Positions 20,576-31,415 of a stretch of 49,148 nucleotides of DNA are shown here, in pieces. How positions within the stretch are numbered: the first letter of the stretch is position 1; every line of letters begins with the position of its first letter. The stretch comes from Chara braunii (taxonomy: Eukaryota; Streptophyta; Charophyceae; Charales; Characeae), in assembly GCA_003427395.1 (NCBI GenBank), contig BFEA01000302.1, forward strand, positions 587,475 to 636,622, written 5' to 3'. Made by a program: the position numbers and the translations under genes. The notes under the pieces are model-generated. The model searched no databases and was not told the DNA's origin. It was given only the letters and a program-made list of their open reading frames with translations.

Positions 20576-21438
20576 TCAATAGACGGACGATAAATAGGAG
20601 GGGAGGATGATGAAGGGAACGGATGACCGTGATCGTAAGCACTTCACAAAAGTCATAACATGCTTCAGATGCTCGAGAGGCTCCCAAGTAGACTCCTCGT
20701 CAGGATAACCCTTCCATCGAATGAGATACTCGAGGCAGGGAGGGTCACCATCAGTCATACGCCGGGACGCGATATCAGAGACTACAAACTCCTCGTGACC
20801 CTCAATGATGATGGAAGAGGGGCCAGGGTAAGGTCGATCGTGAAACTCAGGGGGAGATCGTATGAAGAGGCGCAGTAGAGATACATGAAACACATCATGT
20901 AGGTTAGCGCGATACATGGAATCGGTGAGCTTCAATTTGAAGCTCACCGGACAATAATGATTAGGTCCGGCGGGTAAAAGAATAGTGCATGAACCGATAT
21001 ATCAATGTCTGGATTTCTGAAGCGTGTCGGCCTCAGACTGGAAGTGACGTGCGTCGACAAGAACTTCGTCGCCAACTTTGAAGGGGTGATCGATGCGAGA
21101 ACGGTTGATGCTAGTAGCCATGTGAGTCTGGGAGTCAGCAATGCTCTTGCGAGCGTTGTTGAGAATCTCATCCATCTCCTTAACCCAGTCATCAAGTGTG
21201 GGGCATTTAGTGTCAGGATGAATATGAGATGGACGAAGGAGATTAGACGGGACATGAGGGTGATATCCCAAGTCACAGTAGTAAGGAGATATGCAGGTGG
21301 CTGGTGAAATAGCATGGTTATAAGCAATCTCGACATGGGTGAGATGAAGGTCCCCCCATCAGAGTCACTCCCAACAAACGTTTTAAGAATATTCCCAATA
21401 CATTTGTTGGTGACCTCAATCTGTCCGTCTGACTGGGG
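20576..21438 (-). pseudogene. Integrase C-terminal part and chromodomain
   Basis: Downstream of the integrase stop, the minus strand reads H-P-Q-S-D-G-Q-I-E, which holds the catalytic Glu. After a frameshift at a six-C run (about 21352-21357) it reads W-D-L-H-L-T-H-V-E-I-A-Y-N and then GDEVLVDARHF. The last open frame (20576-20947) starts with SFKLKLTDSM then VFHVSLLR, typical of the integrase tail. It ends in a chromodomain: E-F-V-V-S-D-I then YLIRWKGYPDEESTWEP. Chromodomains steer chromovirus integration to marked chromatin. The domain itself looks intact. Confidence 0.85.
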
Positions 21439-21441
21439 ATG

Positions 21442-22608
21442 TTACGAAGATGAGAAGCGAAGCTTAGAGCCGTAGATCTTGTAGAGTCCACGCCAGAAGT
21501 GGGAAGTGAAGCGGGGGTCACGGTCAGAGACAATGCTAGTAGGAAGATCATGACGAATGACGATGCAGTTGAAATATACTGAGGCGACGTCTTTAGCTGA
21601 GCTAGCATACTTGCAAGGGAGGAAGTGAGCATGTTTCGTCATCCGACCGACAACAACGAAGATGGCGCCGTGGCCTCGTGGGGTAGGGGGACGAAGAGGA
21701 CCGATGACGTCCATAGAGACAGATGTCCAACGCTGAGTAGGAATGGGTAAGGACTGAAGAAGACCGTAGGGGGGATGATTGGTAATATTGGCCTCTTGGC
21801 AAATCTTGCACGTGCGAACATACTCCTTAACAAAGGTGCGACGGTGCCTCCAATAGTAATGACGGTAGAGGCGGTCGAGAGTCTTGTAGACACCAAAATG
21901 ACCGGCGGCGCGCTGATCATCGCTCTCAGCGACTGCCCGAACGTGGAGCTGGCCGGTAGAAGGCACACATAAACGAGGAGTACGAGGATGATTGAGCCCA
22001 AGCGAGTACAAAAGTCCAAAGGGGTCGAGCTGAAAGTTAGGGACGGTTTTGCGAGCCTGTAAGTAAGCATAGATGGACTGAAACTGAGAACACTGGGGGT
22101 AAGCACGACGATACTCATCAAGGAAAGCAAGATGGATAATGGGAGTAGAGACAAAAAAAGCAGAGAACTGCCGGTCATCGCACTTAAGGTCAGGGCGACG
22201 AGATAAGGCATTTGAGACACGGTTGCTCTCGCCAGAAATCTTCATGATGGTGAAGTCGAACTTGGAAAGATCACGCCACCAACGAGCCTGTCGAAAAGTG
22301 AGTTTAGGCTTCGTCCGAAAGGCGGCGAGGACAGAGTTGTCCGTGAATACGGTAAAGGTATGACCGTGTAGATGATGACGCCACTTCTTAACAACGTAAA
22401 CCAGCATGAGAACCTCACACTTGTCAGCACTATAATTACGCTCTGCGGGAAGTAGTTGTTGAAAGAGATAAGCAACCGGACACTCTCCATCGTGAGACTC
22501 GACTGTACCGTCATCAATGACATCAGGAATATGATATGGTTGGGAGGCTCCTGAAGGAGTAGGCTCAATGGGTGCGAGGTGAGCAACAGTCGCTGAAGGT
22601 GGCAGAGG
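21442..22608 (-). pseudogene. RNase H and integrase core
   Basis: Same frame as the RT segment, separated from it by a single TGA (22609-22611). RNase H: P-A-E-R-N-Y-S-A-D-K-C-E (catalytic Glu), FTVFTDNSVL (Asp), then R-V-S-N-A-L-S-R in place of the usual V-A-D-A-L-S-R. Integrase: the HHCC zinc region is partly lost (G-H-F-G-V-Y-K-T and C-K-I-C-Q present, first His replaced). The first two catalytic Asp are in VSMDVIG and VSDRDPRF. The frame ends in TAA at 21439-21441, exactly where a Tyr is usual before the H-P-Q motif, so one nonsense change cuts the active site. Confidence 0.85.
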
Positions 22609-22611
22609 GAA

Positions 22612-24150
22612 TCAGGGAATACACGGGAGTCGAGACTCCGTGGAATCGGGTGAAGTAGAAGGGGATGAGTAGATCTGGGATAGGACAACTCCAATAACAA
22701 AGTCCGAAGCGTCCGTGGTAACAATGAATGGACGAGAGTAGTCAGGGAGGTGTAGAACGGGGGCTGACGTGACAAACCGCTTGAGAGAGCGGAAGGCATC
22801 CTCATGAGCCGGGGTCCAATGAAAGGGTAGACGTCCGCGGGTTAGAGGGCTAAGCTGGGCAGTATACTGCGCGTAGTTTTTAAGAAAATAACCGTAGTAG
22901 TTGGTCAACCCAAGGAAACTACGTAGCGCTAGAAGAGAGGTAGGAGTGGGCGAGTTGACAATGGCCTGAATCTTCGAATCGTCCATGTGGAGTCCGTGCT
23001 CGAAGACCTGATGCCCCAGGAAGTCGACTTTGGGTTGAGCGAAGCGACATTTGGAGAGTTTCGCATAGAACCCATCGTCACGTAATCGTCGGAGGACAGT
23101 GCGAAGGTGGATCAGATGCTCCTCTAAAGTACGACTGTAGACCAGGATGTCGTCAATATAGACTAGAACCGAGTCCTCAAAAAGGTCTTGGAACATCGTG
23201 TTCATAGCCATCTGGAAGGTGACAAGGGCATTACGGAGACCGAAAGGCATGACGGAAAACCTATTGTGTCCAAAATGAGAATGGAAAGCGGTCTTAGGCT
23301 GGTTCTCCTCGAATATGCGGATCTGGTGATATCCGCTACAAAGATCAATCTTTGTGAAAAAGTGCTGACCGGCGAGACGGTCGAACAGATCATCCACGTT
23401 GGGCATAGGATAACTGTTTCTGACTGTGTAGTCGTTGAGACCGCGGTAGTCGAGGCAGAGGCAGCGGGTGCCGTCCTTCTTGCGATCGAAGAGGACACGT
23501 GCACTCCATGGGGACGTACTCGGTTTAATGAAGCCCTGACGAAGCAACTCGTCAATTTGTCGTTTAAGTTCCTGGGCTTCGGGGACCGAGAAACGATATG
23601 GGGCGTGATGCTGAATACGGTAAATAGGTTCGAGTCGGATGTGGTGCTCGATATCGCGCATAGGAGGGATGCTGCTATAAGAAACATTTGTTGGGAAAAC
23701 ATCGTGATACTCGCGAAGGAGGGCCGCAACGTTAGGCTGCAAAGTCGAGAGGAGATTTTCAAACTCCTCGGCAGCAGCAGCGTTTGAAGCAGGGGTGGAA
23801 GGAGTCGGTATGGGAATAGGTATCGATGGAGTCTCACTGGTTAGAGATGCAACGAAGTGAGATGAGCTAGCAAGGGTGAAGGAGGATGAGGAGGCTGAAG
23901 GATCAGGGGGGTCGAGAGGCTCGGGGAGTGGTAGCTCGACCAACTAAACGTGCTGATGCATGGAGTTACAAACATAAAGATCCATGATGTCAACAATGTA
24001 GAGTTCAACATCAGGTTGACGAAGGATGTGGTGGAACTTAGTAGTTGTCAAGATGGCGACATTGACAGGAGAAGGGGTTGTAGAGTCCGATTTTCCCAAC
24101 AATGGAATACGGTATTGCTTCCCATCCTTGGCGCCAAGGACGAGGTCCAT
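22612..24150 (-). pseudogene. Reverse transcriptase and start of RNase H
   Basis: The 443-codon open frame 22612-23943 contains a full Ty3-type RT. It has a Pro-rich leader (residues 1-60), then IRLEPIYRIQ (about 102-111), GFIKPSTSPWSA, LDYRGLND, FTKIDLCSGYHQIR with the first catalytic Asp at residue 200, MPFGLRNA, and VYIDDILVYS with Y-I-D-D at 262-265. The thumb and connection carry FLG and FLGLTNYY, and RNase H begins with F-I-V-T-T-D-A-S-D (Asp 411). A TAG at 23944-23946 is the only break between it and the upstream protease-RT linker (23947-24150), in the same frame. Catalytic residues of RT are intact. Confidence 0.9.
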
Positions 24151-24310
24151 GTGGATCCAATCGGGACCAGAATGGGCGAACTGATGGGATTAGGCGGTGC
24201 CGAAAACAAGGTCGTATAGGGTTTCCATGACGTCGAAACTCCACTGGTCATGGAACCGAAGGGCCTTGCGAAGGCTATGTGGCATCCGCAAAGGGAAGAA
24301 GAATGGGAGA

Positions 24311-24868
24311 TCAGGCACCACACAATCGATGAAGGATTTGGCCTGATTGTCGCCAAGAGTGACAGTGACAGTGGAAGGGTAGGGGGACGGACGTATAGAG
24401 AGATGCCTCGTTAACTACGCGAGGATGATTGAAGTCGCCAATGGAGTCAAAGTCCCATAGTGCGCGATACACTCTAGTAGAGGTCCCAAGACGCACTGGA
24501 ATAATCGGTAAGGTGCGATCGGGATTGTGTAGGCGCTGAGAAATCGCAGATGGGATATGCTCTCTGAGGCGGAGACGTTCCTGGTGGACCTTAACACACT
24601 CGAGGTCCAGGACGTCGATGATATCCTCGACTGCGACAAGGGAAGCACTGCAGCGGGCTGTGGGTAGAGCACGCCTAGTAGGAGGCCTAGGAGGAGGAGG
24701 ATCACAAGAGACGCGAGGCGAAGAAGGGGCGGGTGCACCAGTGTTCCAAAGATCAACCAACGGTGAGATCAGGCCCGAGTCCTCAGAAAGAGTAGCAAGT
24801 GGAGCGAAGGTAGAATTGCGAGCGCGTATGCCTGCTACTGTAGGAGGATCAGAGGGATGGGAGATCAC
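24311..24868 (-). pseudogene. Retropepsin-like protease region
   Basis: A 185-codon frame. Near residues 137-150 it reads A-L-W-D-F-D-S-I-G-D-F-N-H-P-R, where Ty3 elements have A-L-x-D-[ST]-G-A then an F-I/N context. The catalytic triad D-[ST]-G is altered to D-F-D-S, so the enzyme would be dead. It lies between the gag zinc knuckle and RT, as expected, and a frameshift separates it from RT. Confidence 0.6.
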
Positions 24869-24870
24869 CG

Positions 24871-25308
24871 CTAAGTGGCTGCGGTGCTGGAGGTAGAAAC
24901 GGGGGGGTCAGGCTGATGGCGGGACTGCTGAGCAAAGTGACGCTGGAGAGTGTCTGTGTATGGGCAGGTGGACGGAGTGTGACCAGGTAGGCAACAATGG
25001 GTATATATACCTCGTGTACGGAAGTCCTCATCTCCGTGATAGTCAATCGGGCCCGGGGGAAGACGTAGCCCGACGGGAGGGGCTGCTGTGTGGCCGATGA
25101 GCGGGACTCGATGAGGAGAACTGGCTCTGCCTGAGGAAAGCAGAGAAGGCACGGGTGGGGTGCTCATCCTGGTCGGGATCGTCACTGTCCACAGGAGACT
25201 GGGGGTCATGTCCCTGGTTTGGGTCACTATGGGATCCATCCGAACCAATACCCTCCTCAACGCTCGACGACTCGCGGAGCATAGTCTTGACACGGCGGAA
25301 GAAGGCGT
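24871..25308 (-). pseudogene. Gag C-terminal remnant with degenerate zinc knuckle
   Basis: The minus-strand frame contains I-Y-T-H-C-C-L-P-G-H-T-P-S-T-C-P (about 24960-25010). This fits a C-x2-C-x4-H-x4-C knuckle whose first Cys has become Tyr. Upstream is an acidic, Ser-rich stretch (25043-25300, alternate frame). The capsid part is missing: sequence stops making sense at about 25308, where the CGAATACCC terminal motif begins. Confidence 0.6.
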
Positions 25309-26006
25309 TGTGGGCCCGAATACCCTTACAAGGTTATTTAGGCACATTTCTGCATTTGACAGATGGTGCGTTTTCGACGATATTCGAGAGGGTGTCTCAT
25401 TTTTGTATGACCATAACTAACTCTCAGGGGTTGGGAATGACACGCGTTTCTGATTTGATCAGAGAGTGTTCGAGCGTGCACTTCGAAGACACGCATGGTT
25501 TTTTTGGCGGACATCTTACTATATTTATGAGAGCGGGGCCGGCGACCGTAGCGTGAGCTAGAAAAGGAGTGTGAAGAAACCGCAGTAGCGCACATGCTGT
25601 ACATTCTCGTTCGAGACTGGCAGTTGATGACCGCGGCTCGAACTCAGTTATCAGATCCGTTTGACTTATTTGCTGCGGCACTAGGATCAATGAGGTGCAA
25701 AGTGTCTGACTTCCTAGGCCGACCATGATACTTGGTCAATGGTAGAAGCCATGGGCGACACTATACAAGTCGGAGTTTTTCCGACGCTTAGGTAGCAAGA
25801 GTGCGGTTTTTCGGGGAAGATAGCCTAGTGAGAAAATTGGAGTCTTGGGCAACAGTGCGGTTGTGCCGCATGCATGACGGCGGCAGGTGTAACTGATCCC
25901 TTCATGCAGCGGGGGCCAGTGCATAAGAGCCATAGAAATGAGCAGTGTGCCAAAGTTCAGCCTATAGTGTAGTCCGATAGACGTAAGTCTGAACCGAACG
26001 TCTTTA

Positions 26007-26062
26007 TAACCTAGTCTGGGCCAGCTACACCCAAGCTTGGGCCTAGCCCTATAGGTTATGAC
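26007..26062. repeat. Short foldback
   Basis: ATAACCTAGTCTGGGCC on the left pairs imperfectly with GGGCCTAGCCCTATAGGTTAT on the right, around a short loop containing CAAGCTTG. Confidence 0.55.
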
Positions 26063-26471
26063 TATGGACTAATGCTATGAAGATCCGGGGATTGAGGCCA
26101 GCAGCCGACAACGAAGGAGCGAAGAAAGCGTCTTATGAAGGAAACTAAGGGGTCGAGGGTCCCACGGGACTATCCCCCTTAGTTTTGCTAGGGAGTCCGA
26201 TCGCGGAACCGGTGCGCAGGACCGAGGGTCGGGTTCCAACAATCCTTCCCTTTCCCTCGTCCCTTTTTTTACTTTCTAATTTTTAGTATTTTTTACTATA
26301 TTTTTTTTTTATTATTATTATTTTTGTCCCACCTTGGGACGTGGTCCGGTACCAATCTCGGGACCGGTCCTGGACCCAAGAGCCTAGCTCAGAAAGTACA
26401 CCCATTGAATTGTTGAAATACAAACCTGAGTTCAGCCCCCACTGGTGTCCGAAGGCTGTGGCTGCAGTTTA

Positions 26472-26516
26472 GTCCTTCGGGACATCCGTTAAAATTAGGA
26501 ATGATATACGGAGAGT
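26472..26516 (+). pseudogene. U6 snRNA 5' fragment
   Basis: GTCCTTCGGGACATCCGTTA followed by AAATTAGGAATGATATACGG matches the first 45 nt of U6. The 5' stem-loop is one base pair shorter than usual, with one C and one G missing in matching positions. The invariant ACAGAGA box reads ACGGAGA. Similarity is lost after about 26516. Confidence 0.8.
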
Positions 26517-28208
26517 TATCACTAGCAGTCCGAGTAGTACTCGTGCGACTGTAGGAAGGCAAGCCGAGACGGTTATAAAGCAGTAAGACAAGTAGAGGGG
26601 GGGGACTTGTTGAAGGTCCGAGCTGATTCCCAGCCTGGGTAGGAGCTGTGAGTCAGAGTAAGAAAGCGTTGGTCGCAGCAGTAAGCGTTAGAGAGAAAGA
26701 CGAGGAAGAGAAGTAATAGGAAGGAAGAAGAGTTGGAGAGGAGAGCAAGGCATGGTAGTGGCTGATACGGATGTCATGGCCGAGCTGAGGCTTATGGTTG
26801 CGGTCCGATACTAGTCGTCCCTGCTTTCCTGGGAGAGCATAACGTCTTCGCAGTAGTTGCGGCCATGGGAAACCACTCACATCTTTTTTTTTTCCGATAA
26901 GTTACCTTCCGCCTGGTAACCATGCCGAATCGTCGTGCTCGACTACAAAAAGTAAATGAACCCGGCCGAGACTTTGGGCCAAAGTGCATTAGAAGGGCAG
27001 GTTGTGCCAACGAGGAAACAGGGAGTTGACAAAGGAAAAGGAAGTAGAAGGAAGAAAAGGGGGGGAGAGGGAGTACTTACCGGTGAAGAACTGGCGATGC
27101 GGGATGAACTAATAGTGGAGCTGCTGGTCAAACTGTGTTAACTCGACATGTACCTTTTTCCATGATCTGGCGGAAGACTCGATGCGATTTTGCTCATCCC
27201 AAGGAAGGAAGTAGCATGAGGCAGCTGCGAGGAGGGATACTTACCTGTTGGGGGGTGCGTTACTCATCTTGGCGAAGGAAGAGAGCGGGAGGTCAAGAAC
27301 GAGGACAAAGGCTCGCAGCAATACTGACGTGTTACTCGTTCGACATACTTGGGCGTAGGAATGCAAGGTTACTCGAAGTTGTCGAAGGTAACCGACATCC
27401 TCTGACGCTTCCCTTCAGGTAGCTAGCGCTGTTGGATAGTTGTGTTGCGCGACTGTAAGAGTATACCGTGCGAAGAGAGGGCGAAGTTAGCAAAAGAGGT
27501 GAGGAAGAGGACGACGTAGATGAAGCGGATGGCGAAGAGGAGCATAGTGAGAAGGGAGAAGTTGTAACTCGCCCATTCCTTAACGGAATCGGGCGAGATA
27601 AGGCTCGATTTTGGAGTTTCAGGGCCCCGCGAGTCAATCCATGGTGTTAGATTTCGAGTAAGACACTTTGTTCGGGCGGTATGCGCGGCAGGGGCTGCGC
27701 CTGGCAGCAATGTGTATTCTCCCACGATTAGGGGAAGATGCATTCTCGTATTGCACAAATAGTATTCGATAGAAGTCGCATTGATCGTTGATCGTCGTGG
27801 TGTTTACCATACTCTGGGGAGTCAACCTACTCAGTGACTGTCACCATCAAGTCTCTCGGATGAAATCTAGTTGGGCATCTCCTTCATCATGATCGTCATG
27901 ATACTCGCCTCCATGTCCATCATCGGGGCCGCGGGGATTGGCCTTCGAAGTAGCCGAGAGAGGTGACTGTGTAATATGGTTATGGCATAGGACAAGCAAG
28001 CAGATAATCGCTCTCCAACATCGTGAACCAGAATGATACAACCAGATTTGGGGAATTTCCGCTACTCTATCATGCAACCTGATGCATTATTTAGTTCCCG
28101 GATGCATCATTTTCCCCGTTCCTAGGATTGAGGAACGACGTAAGGACAAGATAATCGATCGGTCGAGGGAATCGATATATATCCATGCAAGCGATCGAGC
28201 GCATACGT

Positions 28209-28211
28209 AAG

Positions 28212-28274
<63 letters not shown>
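28209..28274. repeat. (GA)n microsatellite with G run
   Basis: About 32 GA units followed by about 11 G. Confidence 0.95.
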
Positions 28275-28284
<10 letters not shown>

Positions 28285-29519
28285 GAGAGTAACTGGACGT
28301 AGCTTCAGTAAGGACCAGGGTAAAACGATTGAGGAAGTTGGGTTGGGAGCGAGAAAGGAGGTGCGAGGGAACCTGAATGGGAAAATAAGGCTAGAGACAT
28401 TGAAAATAATAAAAATAATGAATGTGAAAATAAAGATACGGGTGTAGTGTAGCTTTCCACGTTATAGCGGAAGATACATTCCGAGTTTGCTCATCTTACC
28501 GATGGAGTAGCTTAAGGTTAGTGGCGGGGTAAGAGACTTATTCGTTGGTCGGCACGTTGCCTACCCTGACGAAGGATGTAACCTCCCGATATCTCTCTGC
28601 GAACATGACTGAAAATCAGCGTAATTTCCCATGTTCTAGCAGCAGACTCACTCTCGTCTTGCACACATCAAGAGTAGCAGAAAAAAGTCTCGTCAGTACA
28701 GTAGTCGCATCGGTCCCAACCTATCTTCATCCATGTATTCCTCTGAGAAATTGTGGTACTCCTCGTCGTTATCAAAGCCGATAGTTTTCTTTCGTTGTAC
28801 TAGTCTTCATCCCGATCTCGCTCCTATTTATAGTGGTGATCTTGGAGACTGTAATACTGTTCAAGGTCGTTATCAAGGTCCCGACCTTGGCCGTCGTTAT
28901 GGTACTATCGAACATCGTGACAGCAGGGGAGGAGAGGCGCATGGAAAAAGAGCGGGAGTGAAGCACTTACCTCAAAGTTTGGCAGAGCACCCGCCTGTGC
29001 TAGTGGGAGACCCTTTTTCGAGTTCTGTAGTTGGCGGAGGAGAGGAACGTAAGGATCATCTAGCTCATTGATACGATCTTTATGCTACTCTAGCTGGGTT
29101 TTGTGAAGAGTATTGGAGCAAAGCAAGTGAGGTATTGCTGCTGGTATGAAGCGGCTGCTGCCATAACAACCCTCGACCTGTGTATCCTGAAGCCACAACC
29201 GATGTTTGTGGATCACTGGCATATACTATTGAGTGGCTACAGTTGGTTTCAATAGTGCTTTTCAGGCATCATTGCAGCTGCGTGTTGAACTTAAGTCTGC
29301 TGGATACTTCTAAGACCCGAAGATTATTGTTGTCACTAGGACGAGGGGGGGTGCTCAGTGGCAACGATCGACGCTTCAAATCGAGCGAGTCGGTGTGCGG
29401 CACGGGCGCCTCGAACACGATTTTGGAGTACACGCTGCTGGTTGTCATGGGGAGCCAGATTGGCGTGCAAAAAGGAAGGCGTGTAGAAATGAGATCTAGC
29501 ATACTTTCAGAAATTAAAT

Positions 29520-30240
29520 AATAAAAAAATGGAAATCGGATTAAGGGAGGAAGGGAAAAATTTCCAATCGGAGCAAGGAAATGAGAAGAATTTTTCAAAG
29601 AATGGTGCGTGGTATAGAGGAGAGCATGTATAAGACAATCACGAATTCAAAATAAAATTCCAAAACTATTTGAACGTAAATTCGAAATTTAAAAAAAAAT
29701 TAAGCAGAATTCAGTGAATCGCAAAAATATTCATAAAAATTTCCAAAAAATTGAGTAGATCATACAAAAGGTAGAGATGAGTGCAGAGGAAAATTTTGAA
29801 TTAAAATGGAAAACTCCTTGATGTATTTTTGGAATTATTTTTTTTTTAAAAGAGATTTGAAATAAAATAAAAGACTAATTCCTAATTGAAAAATTTACGA
29901 TGAAATCGTAGAAAGAATTTAATGATAGTCAACTAAGTCAAGTAAATTGAATTGGGAGGACTTTCAAAACTATTTAGACGAAATTAACAAATTGTATCGA
30001 TATGTCGTAAAATTAAGAAGAGTCTGAAAAACTAAAAAAAAATCCAAAAGAATTCCAAAAGAATTTTAAGACGAATTGTAGAATTTTGGAATTTTATGGG
30101 GGATAAAAAATAGAAGTAGATTCGACATCAGAAATATTAAATTTAGTGAATTCCGAAATTTATTTCACGAATTTATGAATAAAAATCAAATTTTAAACTA
30201 ATTTATAAAACAAAAATGATATAATAAAGAATTTCACGTA
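29520..30240. other. AT-rich block without genes
   Basis: Rich in AAATT and GAATTT words, with no open frame of note and no repeat period I can see. Confidence 0.5.
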
Positions 30241-30949
30241 ACTCTTGAACAAAAACGCCAAAAATAATTCCGTTCGCGTTGGAATAAGAGAGAATGAAGA
30301 TTAATCCTATCGAATGAGGTTAGCGTTCCGCGCAACAGGATGAACGATATTGTCAGACAATCACAAAAAGAGGATATACACGTCATGCACGTTAGGAATT
30401 TTAGATGATGCGACCAATTGGATGGGATGGGAGAGGGGCAAAGAGAAAATGGAGAGGAGATAGAAGAAGAGGAAAAATATGAGATCTTTGAGAGAGATTG
30501 ACGAGAGGAAGGGAGGAAATTAGTAATAGGTAGAGAGATTAACAACACCACGCTGCCGGTCGACCGGGAGCAATAAATGTCCTTCCTCCTAGTTGAGGAA
30601 GGTCTTGAAGCAACCCCTAAAGGGTTTCTCGATCGTTCCCCCGGTGGAATGACGAGGTCGCCGGATTAAATGTGCGAACTGTTGATGACGAGCCAGTGCA
30701 ATGATGACGTTGGCAATGGCGGCAATGACAAGGACTATGATGATGCTGCTGCTGCTGATGATGATGGCGGCCACAAACTAGTTATCCGTGTGGTAACTTT
30801 TCTTACCCCTCTAGCTTGAAGTCCCGGAACGTTGAAGGATCGGTAGGCCACACTCTCATAAATTGTATTCGTACTGGAGATCAGAATTGAATGAGTTTTT
30901 GCCGTCGTGCGCTAAACGAGATTTATGTTCTCGTTGTGCTCATCGTAGG

Positions 30950-30987
30950 CTGTCTCTTATACACATCTAGATGTGTATAAGAGACAG
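30950..30987. other. Nextera mate-pair junction adapter (artefact)
   Basis: CTGTCTCTTATACACATCT directly followed by its reverse complement AGATGTGTATAAGAGACAG. These are two Tn5 mosaic ends head to head, the exact circularisation junction of Nextera mate-pair libraries. It was not trimmed before assembly. Confidence 0.97.
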
Positions 30988-31377
30988 GATGATGATGGCG
31001 GCCACAAACTAGTTATCCGTGTGGTAACTTTTCTTACCCCTCTAGCTTGAAGTCCCGGAACGTTGAAGGATCGGTAGGCCACACTCTCATAAATTGTATT
31101 CGTACTGGAGATCAGAATTGAATGAGTTTTTGCCGTCGTGCGCTAAACGAGATTTATGTCTGTCTCTTATACACATCTAGATGTGTATAAGAGACAGGAC
31201 TATGATGATGCTGCTGCTGCTGATGATGATGGCGGCCACAAACTAGTTATCCGTGTGGTAACTTTTCTTACCCCTCTAGCTTGAAGTCCCGGAACGTTGA
31301 AGGATCGGTAGGCCACACTCTCATAAATTGTATTCGTACTGGAGATCAGAATTGAATGAGTTTTTGCCGTCGTGCGC
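30988..31377. repeat. Two artefactual repeats of 30734-30949
   Basis: 30988-31159 and 31198-31377 repeat parts of 30734-30949 almost letter for letter. They are separated by adapters at 31160-31197 and ended by one at 31378. The copies start and stop at different points, as sequencing fragments would. They should be regarded as assembly duplication, not genomic tandem repeats. Confidence 0.9.
31160..31197. other. Nextera mate-pair junction adapter (artefact)
   Basis: Same 38 bp palindrome as at 30950. Its translation gives the well-known artefact peptides M-C-I-R-D-R and Y-T-H-L-D-V-Y-K-R-Q. Confidence 0.97.
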
Positions 31378-31415
31378 CTGTCTCTTATACACATCTAGAT
31401 GTGTATAAGAGACAG
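31378..31415. other. Nextera mate-pair junction adapter (artefact)
   Basis: Third copy. Sequence changes abruptly to a G-rich tract on its right, so the join between 31377 and 31416 may not exist in the genome. Confidence 0.97.

Larger units (their letters stand above)
25309..30730. mobile_element. Second insertion with the element-1 terminus (right end not found)
   Basis: Starts TGTGGGCCCGAATACCC, matching TGTCGGTGCGAATACCC at 855, and interrupts gag. The interior shares the GGAAGA..TTGCTC..ACTTACC module with element 1 (27168-27240, 28465-28540). It holds no recognisable transposase: open frames of 60-130 codons are scattered on both strands without motifs. It contains a U6 fragment (26472), a short foldback (26007-26060), a (GA)n run (28209-28275) and a very AT-rich block (29520-30240). 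The far end is not visible, and assembly duplication from 30950 on may hide it. Confidence 0.5.

Noticed and set aside
23188-23837. Frames of 199-211 codons overlapping RT
   Set aside because: Shadow frames of the chromovirus RT.
30988-31377. Genuine tandem repeat of about 175 bp
   Set aside because: Copies are separated by the Nextera junction adapter and have ragged ends, so they are assembly duplicates.
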